DNA from: Candidatus Altarchaeum sp. CG2_30_32_3053
GTDB lineage: Archaea > Altiarchaeota > Altiarchaeia > Altiarchaeales > Altiarchaeaceae
NCBI GenBank assembly: GCA_001873845.1
Contig: MNZY01000102.1
Span: forward strand, 1 to 6,155
Direction: 5' to 3'
Length of the DNA stretch: 6,155 nt
Shown here: positions 1-4,930 of the stretch, piece by piece
How positions within the stretch are numbered: position 1 is the first letter of the stretch
How the letters are laid out: each line of letters begins with the position of its first letter
Made by a program: the position numbers and the translations under genes
Notes under the pieces: generated by a model
Told to the model about the DNA's origin: nothing
Seen by the model: only the letters and a program-made list of their open reading frames with translations
Database searches by the model: none

Positions 1-114
1 AATTATAATCCAAAAAAGAAAAGCAACATTTTCTAACAAAATATAATTCCAGATAAGTAATGTTCCTAAAAATAAAATTATAAATCCAGAAATAAGTTTT
101 AATCTACTAAGTCT
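1..114 (-). pseudogene. Fragment of a membrane protein interrupted by the insertion sequence (partial)
   Basis: Read on the minus strand from base 114 to base 1, there are 38 codons without a stop. They give a short basic stretch (RLSRLK) followed by two strongly hydrophobic segments, around GFIILFLGTLLIW and VAFLFWIII. This looks like membrane-spanning sequence with a positive-inside flank. The frame runs off the window edge. On the upstream side it passes into the terminal repeat of the insertion sequence and meets a stop shortly after, inside the transposase 3' end. No matching upstream half is evident beyond the other IS end near 1421. I do not recognise the family. In a very AT-rich region a hydrophobic open frame can arise by chance, so this is a tentative call: the remainder of a membrane-protein gene whose 5' part was displaced by the IS. 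Confidence 0.35.
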
Positions 115-136
115 TTGTGAAAAAATAACTTGAACA
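115..136 (+). repeat. Left terminal inverted repeat of the insertion sequence
   Basis: This 22-base repeat begins TTGTGAAAAAATAAC and ends TTGAACA. It pairs with 1395-1416 in inverted orientation with a single mismatch (C at 129, where the other end has A). Four more bases outward (TAAG at 108-111) also match the other end after a three-base mismatch, so the repeat may extend a little further. It lies just past the transposase stop codon. Confidence 0.85.
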
Positions 137-139
137 TCT

Positions 140-1348
140 TTATTTATTTTTTCTTTTTTTTGATTGATTTATTGTGTAATTCCATTTTGGATTTTTCTTG
201 TTAAATTTTATATTAATTTCTTCTAATTCTTTGTCCGATACTTTTATTCCTTTTTCGTATTCATTACGATCTAATGTTGCCTCAATTTTTAAACCTTTTT
301 TTGTAGTAGTATTGCTTATCAAATTAATTATCATTTCGTAACTTTCTAATGGTTGTCCTTTCCAATTCATACTGATAAATGAAAACATTCTATGTTCTAT
401 TTTATTCCATTTACTCGTGCCAGGTGGGTAATGACAAACAGTGATTTCTATTTTTATTTCATCTGATAATTTTTGTAAATTTATTTTCCATGTCCGGTTT
501 CTTGAACCATTACTCTCCCCACTATCTGCACAGACTAATAATTTTTTGGCTTTCGGATAATTTTTCTTACCCATTAAATACCACCATTGTCTTATACCAT
601 TTACTGCAAATTCCGCTGTATATAGATCTATGCCAACATTTACAAATCCTTCGTTTTTCTGGATGTCATAAGTTCCGTGAGGTATTGCCACTCCTTCCCC
701 TAATGAAGCAAAATCATGGTCGTGAACCTTCTTTGGATCACTCTTTTTTCTCCATATCTGTCCGGTATTTTTAAAATTACCAACTTGCTCCTTCTTTTTA
801 GCATCAACAGAAATAACGGGTTCGTTATTATCAATATATTTTTTTACTTCGCTATTAATGTGTATAAATTGTTCGTCTCTGTTTTCGCTATTGGAGTTTC
901 CAAGTGTTTTTTTATTTCCTTGCAAAGTGTAATCCGCCTCTGAAAGCAAATTATAAACGGTTCTGTAACTTACTTTTATCCCTTTTTTGTTTAATTCATC
1001 AGATATATTTCTGGTCGATTTACATGTCCACTTTAACGCACTCATAGGGTCGCCAGCAGTATTTTCATTCATTATCAATTCTAATTCTCTGACAATGTTT
1101 TCATTAATATTCGTAATTTTTTTCCTGCCAGCACCTTCTTTTCTAATTTTTTTCTCTAATTGTTCCTGGTCTCTTAATTCTCTAATACCCTTTGTTATTG
1201 TGGTTCTTGACATCGATGTTAATGCTTTAACTTTTGTAATGCCGCCATAACCAATTTCTGTTGCTTTTTGGGCTGCACACCAACGTTTTTGACTTTCATT
1301 TAACGTATGAAATATTTTAATCCAATAATTTTGTGCTTTTGTTTCCAT
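140..1348 (-). CDS. ISAzo13-family DDE transposase (Rhodopirellula-type)
   Basis: A 402-residue transposase that would excise and reinsert the element bounded by the terminal repeats. Residues about 34-77 hold a helix-turn-helix-like DNA-binding segment (VKALTSMSRTTITKGIREL, then the basic RKEGAGRKK). A second helical DNA-binding region follows around 100-140. The RNase H-like catalytic core shows the family blocks: VISVDAKKKE with the first Asp at 182, the block around FASLGEGVAIPHGTYD (213-228), LLVCADSGESNGSRNR with the second Asp at 275, and PPGTSKWNKIEHRMFS with the Glu at 318. These are characteristic of the ISAzo13 group. Length is normal and the frame is intact, with a lysine-rich C-terminus, so it may be functional. 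The ATG has no obvious ribosome-binding site. Family assignment is confident; activity is inference. Confidence 0.9.
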   Translation of the reverse strand: METKAQNYWIKIFHTLNESQKRWCAAQKATEIGYGGITKVKALTSMSRTTITKGIRELRDQEQLEKKIRKEGAGRKKITNINENIVRELELIMNENTAGDPMSALKWTCKSTRNISDELNKKGIKVSYRTVYNLLSEADYTLQGNKKTLGNSNSENRDEQFIHINSEVKKYIDNNEPVISVDAKKKEQVGNFKNTGQIWRKKSDPKKVHDHDFASLGEGVAIPHGTYDIQKNEGFVNVGIDLYTAEFAVNGIRQWWYLMGKKNYPKAKKLLVCADSGESNGSRNRTWKINLQKLSDEIKIEITVCHYPPGTSKWNKIEHRMFSFISMNWKGQPLESYEMIINLISNTTTKKGLKIEATLDRNEYEKGIKVSDKELEEINIKFNKKNPKWNYTINQSKKRKNK

Positions 1349-1353
1349 AAAAA

Positions 1354-1388
1354 ATAATTATTTTTGTTTTGCAAAGATAATTATTTTT
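1354..1388. repeat. 12-base direct repeat upstream of the transposase start
   Basis: ATAATTATTTTT occurs at 1354-1365 and again at 1377-1388, separated by an 11-base spacer (about two helical turns centre to centre). It lies between the transposase start codon and the right IS end. It could be a transposase- or regulator-binding site, but the sequence is simple AT-rich and chance is possible. Confidence 0.35.
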
Positions 1389-1394
1389 ATAACT

Positions 1395-1416
1395 TGTTCA
1401 ATTTATTTTTTCACAA
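1395..1416 (-). repeat. Right terminal inverted repeat of the insertion sequence
   Basis: Inverted partner of 115-136, matching at 21 of 22 bases. Outside it come CCCC (1417-1420) and then TTAA. This end lies upstream of the transposase start, so the transposase promoter must lie inside this end or within the following 45 bases. Confidence 0.85.
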
Positions 1417-1516
1417 CCCCTTAATTTTGTAAATTTTTAAAATTACTCCTCCATTTTTTGATGGTGGGAAAGATGGGATTTATGTAATTCAAATATTTAA
1501 AACTGGTTTTAAAAAT

Positions 1517-1755
1517 ATGAAAACATTTAGGGTTAATTTGGCATTAAAAGTTCCATGCAATTTTGAGGTGGAAGTAAAGACAAAATCCAAAAAGAAGCAC
1601 TTGAAAAAGCCATAGAAAAATATAACTATGTGGATTACGATGAAGGCAATTTTGCAGAGGACTGAAATAACCAAGAATTAGATATAGAAGAAAACAATTG
1701 AGATGCAGATAAATCTAACAGCATCTTTATTGAAGAAATTAAAAGAGCAAAATAG
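1517..1755 (+). pseudogene. Decayed small hypothetical gene (frameshift plus two in-frame TGA)
   Basis: An ATG at 1517 opens a frame of 32 codons (MKTFRVNLALKVPCNFEVEV, then a lysine-rich run) ending at TAG 1613-1615. The next frame, overlapping from about 1578, continues with plausible protein: IQKEALEKAIEKYNYVDYDE, then FAED, TGA at 1663-1665, NNQELDIEENN, TGA at 1699-1701, DADKSNSIFIEEIKRAK and TAG at 1753-1755. Joining the two frames gives one acidic, helix-prone polypeptide of about 80 residues, which suggests a single ancestral gene broken by a one-base frameshift and two stops. I do not recognise the family. The frame is also open upstream of the ATG back to about 1433. It converges with the minus-strand SepRS gene and sits just outside the insertion sequence. 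It is unlikely to make a full product. Confidence 0.5.
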
Positions 1756-1782
1756 TTCTTTGCGAAGCAAAACATATAATCC

Positions 1783-3378
1783 TTAATTAATCTCAACCTC
1801 AAGCCCCATAAAAACAGGTCCCTTCAAAACAATCCTTTTATTTTCCGTACTTATAAACCTTCTCGCTCTGCCTCTAATCATTATATTTACATCAGAAGGA
1901 CTTTTAGCCATCTTGATTTCCAGGCAAAATTTTTCCTTTTCCCCTTCCTTCACTTTACTTTCTTTACCTGCTTTACCTTCTTTACCTTCTTTACCTTCTT
2001 TACCTTCTTTACCCTCTTTACCTTCTTTACCTACTTTACCCTCTTTACCCTCTTTACCTTCTTTACCTTCTTTACTTACTCTATTCTCAATCTCTTTCGC
2101 AAAATAATTTGAGACAGTATACAGGAAATTTAAATTCGTTTTTATACCTTTTCCTTTTATGTTCTTTCCTTCTTCTCCGAATTTTTCAATATCCCCGGGA
2201 ATTCCATAAACACTTCCTTCAAAAACATAAATTTCATTCAAAGCCGCAGGTCCGAGTAAATTTTTATTTTCTTCATCTTCAAATACAGAAATTTTAAGCC
2301 AGCGGTTCATTAAATTTCCTTCAAAACACAAAAATTTACAGGGAGATTTTTCACAGGCATGAATTTTTGCGGTTTCATAAATTTTGCCCGCAATGTTCCT
2401 TCCTTCATCTGTTTCCGGAACAGATGATATACATATTGATTTGGCAATTTCTTCATCGCTTAAATGCAGATCTTCATAAAACTGTGGATATAAGACCTTT
2501 CGAATATCACTTATATTGTTTCTGACCATTAAAATCCTTTCAAGCCCAAAGCCGATATTAAAAACATCAATATCTCCAGGAATATTGTAATTTTTCAAAG
2601 CCATTCCTGAATACATCCCGCAGTCGGCAATTTCTATATTATTTGAAAAAATTTCATATTCAAGGTCTTGTTTGTAATAATTTGATGTCACCTTTTTTTT
2701 GGTAAAAACAATATTCGCAAATCCCATCTCATTTAAAATTTTTTCCGCGGTTTTCATTCCGTCTTCAATATTTAAATTTTTGTCAGCAATTACGCAGGAT
2801 GCTCCGTAATGTGTCCTCAGATGTGTTGCATCCTGTCTTTGCTCTCTCCTGAATCTTAATCCGATGGAAAAAAATTTTAACGGCAATTCTGTCTGTTTTT
2901 CTATCTCGGCTTCAAGTGTCAGAAACCACGCCGCTGTCATGTGTGAGCGAAGTGTTGTTCTGCTGCATACCGGCTCAATATTTTTAAACGCCGGAAATAA
3001 ATCAAGAATCTCCATTGCCTGTGTTGAGTTAATTTTCATGCCTTTAATCATTTCTTCAAGCATATTATCGCCCTCAATCGCCCCTTCTCTGTAATTCCTT
3101 AAAATTTTCTTAAATTTATCTGTGCTTATGTATGGGCTGATTTCCTTTATTTTTGCAATTTCTTTATCACTTAATCCAATATCGGGTCTCGGAAGGCCGC
3201 CAAGATAAAAAACCCTGTCAAGGATTACAGGTGCCTCCTTTCCGTACTGTTTATATACTTCCTCCTCCTGAATAAATAAGGGATTTTCAACCTCGTCAAA
3301 ACCAGCAGAAAGGAAAATTTCTCGTGTTTTTTGTATGAGCGTATGTATTATATGTGGTTTGCCTTGCTTGTGTTGCAT
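1783..3378 (-). CDS. sepS: O-phosphoseryl-tRNA(Cys) synthetase (SepRS)
   Basis: A class II aminoacyl-tRNA synthetase of 531 residues. Family members attach O-phosphoserine to tRNA(Cys), the first step of tRNA-dependent cysteine formation; SepCysS completes the step with a sulfur donor. Family blocks are clear in order: GKPHIIHTL (6-14), VYKQYGKEAPVILDRVFYLGGLPRPDIGLS (41-70), TTLRSHMT (141-148), motif 2 RFRREQRQDATH (175-186), YGASCVI (191-197), motif 3 NIGFGLERIL (274-283), LYPQFYE (296-302), LLGPAALNEIYVFEG (374-388), and the C-terminal SDVNIMI and LKGPVFMGLEVEIN. Compared with archaeal SepRS as I remember it, the His and Thr of SHMT, the second Ser of SAS and the motif 3 Asn are kept. The first Ser of SAS is Gly192 and a pocket Thr is Asp252. 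About 40 N-terminal residues are missing, and a stop at 3388-3390 prevents an earlier start. A 39-residue KEG repeat is inserted at 436-474. No ribosome-binding site is visible. Family assignment is very confident; substrate is less certain because of the pocket changes. Confidence 0.93.
   Translation of the reverse strand: MQHKQGKPHIIHTLIQKTREIFLSAGFDEVENPLFIQEEEVYKQYGKEAPVILDRVFYLGGLPRPDIGLSDKEIAKIKEISPYISTDKFKKILRNYREGAIEGDNMLEEMIKGMKINSTQAMEILDLFPAFKNIEPVCSRTTLRSHMTAAWFLTLEAEIEKQTELPLKFFSIGLRFRREQRQDATHLRTHYGASCVIADKNLNIEDGMKTAEKILNEMGFANIVFTKKKVTSNYYKQDLEYEIFSNNIEIADCGMYSGMALKNYNIPGDIDVFNIGFGLERILMVRNNISDIRKVLYPQFYEDLHLSDEEIAKSICISSVPETDEGRNIAGKIYETAKIHACEKSPCKFLCFEGNLMNRWLKISVFEDEENKNLLGPAALNEIYVFEGSVYGIPGDIEKFGEEGKNIKGKGIKTNLNFLYTVSNYFAKEIENRVSKEGKEGKEGKEGKVGKEGKEGKEGKEGKEGKEGKAGKESKVKEGEKEKFCLEIKMAKSPSDVNIMIRGRARRFISTENKRIVLKGPVFMGLEVEIN
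1957..2073 (-). repeat. In-frame 9-base tandem repeat, 13 units, coding Lys-Glu-Gly in SepRS
   Basis: Thirteen in-frame 9-base units (TTTACCTTC on the plus strand) encode residues 436-474: four KEG, KVG, six KEG, KAG and KES, followed by a degenerate KVKEGEKEKF tail. Units differ mainly by a C/T change in the Glu codon, so the DNA is nearly as uniform as the protein, which points to recent slippage expansion. The segment is expected to be disordered and highly charged. Aligned with archaeal SepRS it falls in the C-terminal region, between the end of a helical stretch (EIENRVS) and the final beta-rich part (FCLEIKMAKSPSDVN), where other SepRS have only a few residues. Confidence 0.95.
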
Positions 3379-3394
3379 CGTAAATTTTTAAAAT

Positions 3395-3430
3395 TTTCAC
3401 AATAAATTTCACAATAAATTTCACAATAAA
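3395..3430. repeat. Three tandem copies of a 12-base unit upstream of sepS
   Basis: TTTCACAATAAA is repeated exactly three times (3395-3406, 3407-3418, 3419-3430), and a further TTT follows. It ends 17 bases upstream of the sepS ATG, so it would lie in the sepS promoter or 5' leader. On the minus strand each unit reads TTTATTGTGAAA, which has weak resemblance to an AT-rich promoter element. It could be a repeated operator or simply a slippage product. Confidence 0.85.
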
Positions 3431-3451
3431 TTTGTAATGCGATGTTAAATT

Positions 3452-3490
3452 TTAATTTTACTTCTTAATTTTACTTCTTAATTTTACTTC
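3452..3490. repeat. Three tandem copies of a 13-base unit
   Basis: TTAATTTTACTTC is repeated exactly at 3452-3464, 3465-3477 and 3478-3490, and a partial fourth copy (TTAATTT) follows. It lies about 75 bases upstream of the sepS start and next to the 12-base array. Unit length is not a multiple of three and there is no coding frame here. Confidence 0.85.
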
Positions 3491-3605
3491 TTAATTTCTT
3501 AATATTTAATTATAAATTTTAATTATTAATAATACTTTAAACTCTAATTACTAATAAATTTTAATTTTAAATTTAATTAATAAATATGTTGCGAAATAAT
3601 TTTCA

Positions 3606-3666
3606 ATCTATTGTTATTTTCAAATCTCTGCGATTTGAAAATGATGTGACAATATATTCACAACAA
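3606..3666. repeat. Small element, copy 1, with shared ends and a hairpin core
   Basis: The segment begins ATCTATTGTTAT (3606-3617) and ends TTCACAACAA (3657-3666). The same 12-base start and 10-base end bound a second segment at 3798-3845. The ends are weakly inverted to each other (TTGTT at 3611 against AACAA at 3666). The core here is a perfect hairpin (3616-3642), with outer arms TATTGT (3609-3614) and ACAATA (3649-3654) also complementary. This fits a miniature mobile or palindromic element, though only two copies are visible. Confidence 0.55.
3616..3642. repeat. Perfect 11-bp hairpin, loop TCTGC
   Basis: ATTTTCAAATC (3616-3626) pairs exactly with GATTTGAAAAT (3632-3642) around the 5-base loop TCTGC. 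The loop and its closing bases (CTCTGCG) are the reverse complement of the loop of the hairpin at 3713-3739. No run of T follows directly, and it sits between divergent genes, so an intrinsic terminator is unlikely. Confidence 0.8.
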
Positions 3667-3712
3667 TTATGAATTTTTTCCATCATTTTAAATTTATTTA
3701 AAATCTCCGAGC

Positions 3713-3739
3713 ATTTTTAAAACGCAGAGTTTTAAAAAT
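3713..3739. repeat. Perfect 11-bp hairpin, loop GCAGA
   Basis: ATTTTTAAAAC (3713-3723) pairs exactly with GTTTTAAAAAT (3729-3739) around the loop GCAGA. A further pair of arms, CTCCG (3705-3709) and CGGAG (3747-3751), encloses it. The loop is complementary to that of the hairpin at 3616-3642, so the two look like an inverted pair of the same palindromic design with different stems. Confidence 0.8.
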
Positions 3740-3797
3740 ACACAAACGGAGTGAGCGTAACAGCGAGGTGATAAAAAAATAAATTTTTATATGGTTC

Positions 3798-3845
3798 ATC
3801 TATTGTTATAGTAGGAAATAGCCCTTATAAACTATTTCACAACAA
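3798..3845. repeat. Small element, copy 2, with shared ends
   Basis: It starts ATCTATTGTTAT (3798-3809) and ends TTCACAACAA (3836-3845), the same ends as copy 1 at 3606-3666, in the same orientation about 190 bases away. The core differs: it holds a 7-bp inverted repeat GAAATAG (3815-3821) / CTATTTC (3832-3838) with a 10-base loop. It lies 45 bases before the flavoprotein start and could therefore be in its leader. Confidence 0.55.
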
Positions 3846-3864
3846 CTCTAATAAATTTTAAAAC

Positions 3865-3891
3865 AAAATAAGCAAAATAAGCAAAATAAAA
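3865..3891. repeat. Three 9-base units running into the flavoprotein start codon
   Basis: AAAATAAGC occurs at 3865-3873 and 3874-3882, then a variant AAAATAAAA at 3883-3891 whose last A is the first base of the ATG. The start codon therefore has no purine-rich ribosome-binding site in front of it, only this A-rich repeat. This fits leaderless or A-rich-leader initiation. Confidence 0.75.
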
Positions 3892-4826
3892 TGGATTATG
3901 ATGTTATTGTTATTGGGGGGGGACCAGCAGGACTTTCTGCTGCGCTTACAGGAGCATGCTATAAATTAAAAACACTTGTAATTGAAGCTGCCGCTGCCGG
4001 TGGAGCGCTGGTGAATAATTTTCCCTGGAAGGTTGTTGATAATACCCTTGGATTTAGAAATATGACCGGAAAGCAGGTTGCAGCAATTTATGTTGAGCAT
4101 ATAAAAAACGAGGATGTTGATATAAAAGAAAATGAAGGTGTTGAAAATATAACCAGGGATGATGTTGCAGACGAAATTTTGGTTGAAACAAATAAAAATA
4201 AATATACTGCAAAGGCAGTAATAATAGCAATAGGGGTGCTTGGAAAACCGCGAAAGGCAAATGTGCAAGGAGAAAATTTAAACGGCGTTAATTACACACT
4301 CACATACCCAAATTTATATGCAAACAGGAAAATTTTGGTTGCCGGAGGAGGAGACACAGCAGTTGAATGGGCTGTAGGATTGGATAAAGCAGGAGCGGAA
4401 ACAACGATAATACACAGAAAGGATGTATTCAGGGCAAATGAAAAAAATCAAAAAGATATTGCAGAAAGTAAGGTTAAAATTTTATGGAATACGGAAACAA
4501 AGGAGATTTTGGGGGAAAATGGCAAAGTAAAAGGGGCAATACTCATAAATAACCAGACAAATAAAACAATAACTGAAAATTTTGATGAAATTTTTCTTGG
4601 ATTAGGTAATGTTCCGCACAGCGATTTTCTTGAAAAAATAAAGGTTAAAACAGATGAAAGAAGGATGAAAATTTTAGTTGATGAAACAATGAAGACAAAT
4701 ATAAAAGGCATCTTCGCAGCAGGAGATATTACACAAAAGTGGCTTAAAATTCCAGAGGCAATCGGTGAAGGCGGATTTGCGGGGATTTGTGCTTATAAGT
4801 ACATAAAGAATCCTTACTGGGCGTAA
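3891..4826 (+). CDS. Thioredoxin-reductase-fold NAD(P)H flavoprotein without the redox CxxC
   Basis: A cytosolic FAD enzyme of 311 residues, normal length for the thioredoxin reductase / type-2 ferredoxin-NADP reductase group. The N-terminal FAD fold shows YDVIVIGGGPAGLSAA (3-18, glycines 9-14). The NAD(P)H fold shows ILVAGGGDTAVEWA (148-161) and HRKDVFR (175-181), the HRRxxxR-type motif usually linked to NADPH. The second FAD motif is GIFAAGDIT (273-281). In thioredoxin reductases the central redox motif reads YCATCDG; here the aligned stretch is YTLTYPN (135-141), so both cysteines are gone. It should not reduce thioredoxin by the usual route. A role as NAD(P)H:ferredoxin or other electron-carrier oxidoreductase is more likely, but the partner is unknown. 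It is divergent from sepS. ATG 3891 puts the FAD motif at the usual distance from the N-terminus. Confidence 0.85.
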   Translation: MDYDVIVIGGGPAGLSAALTGACYKLKTLVIEAAAAGGALVNNFPWKVVDNTLGFRNMTGKQVAAIYVEHIKNEDVDIKENEGVENITRDDVADEILVETNKNKYTAKAVIIAIGVLGKPRKANVQGENLNGVNYTLTYPNLYANRKILVAGGGDTAVEWAVGLDKAGAETTIIHRKDVFRANEKNQKDIAESKVKILWNTETKEILGENGKVKGAILINNQTNKTITENFDEIFLGLGNVPHSDFLEKIKVKTDERRMKILVDETMKTNIKGIFAAGDITQKWLKIPEAIGEGGFAGICAYKYIKNPYWA

Positions 4827-4930
4827 GTTTGGCACGAAATTTAAATGAAGATTCGGCAATATTTAAATAAAATTTATTTTCACTATATAAAGCAGGACAT
4901 TGTTCTTAAATCAAAATATATAATAAAAAT

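Larger units (their letters stand above)
111..1420 (-). mobile_element. ISAzo13-type insertion sequence with one transposase gene
   Basis: A single transposase gene lies between imperfect terminal inverted repeats. The left repeat (115-136) and the reverse complement of the right repeat (1395-1416) agree at 21 of 22 positions, with the core TTGTGAAAAAATAA. I place the outer ends at the G on each side (111 and 1420), because elements of this family commonly begin with G; the three bases just inside differ between the ends (TCT versus GGG). Total length of about 1.31 kb is usual for the family. I see no convincing target-site duplication: the left flank ends CTAA and the right flank starts TTAA. 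The transposase reads on the minus strand and nearly fills the element. Exact ends are uncertain by a few bases. Confidence 0.8.
3379..3890. other. Divergent intergenic region between sepS and the flavoprotein gene
   Basis: This 512-base region separates two genes transcribed away from each other, so it should hold both promoters. I find no tRNA and no convincing coding frame. It contains three short tandem arrays (3395-3430, 3452-3490, 3865-3891), two perfect hairpins with complementary loops (3616-3642, 3713-3739), a third short hairpin (3815-3838) and two related small elements (3606-3666, 3798-3845). Bases 3498-3600 are almost pure A/T. A less AT-rich island at about 3705-3770 includes CGGAGTGAGCGTAACAGCGA. 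TTTTTATATG at 3784-3793 resembles an archaeal TATA box and could serve the flavoprotein gene with a leader of roughly 70 bases. Confidence 0.7.

Noticed and set aside
490..1250. Plus-strand frames within the transposase region
   Set aside because: They are shadows of the minus-strand transposase with no recognisable motifs.
1759..1771. Hairpin TTTGC-GAA-GCAAA as a terminator for sepS
   Set aside because: The stem is only five pairs and no clean T run follows on the minus strand.
1913..2107. Plus-strand open frame rich in Leu-Pro-Ser repeats
   Set aside because: It is the antisense reading of the KEG-coding 9-base repeat inside sepS; the repeat keeps it open.
3798..3845. A CRISPR repeat, from GTTGTGAAATAG...CTACTATAAC on the minus strand
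   Set aside because: Only one full copy and one copy with a different core exist, with no regular spacers and no cas genes.
3966..4268. Minus-strand frames opposite the flavoprotein that look cysteine- and aromatic-rich or membrane-like
   Set aside because: They are antisense to a gene with clear FAD and NAD(P)H motifs, and their composition reflects the complement of AT-rich codons.
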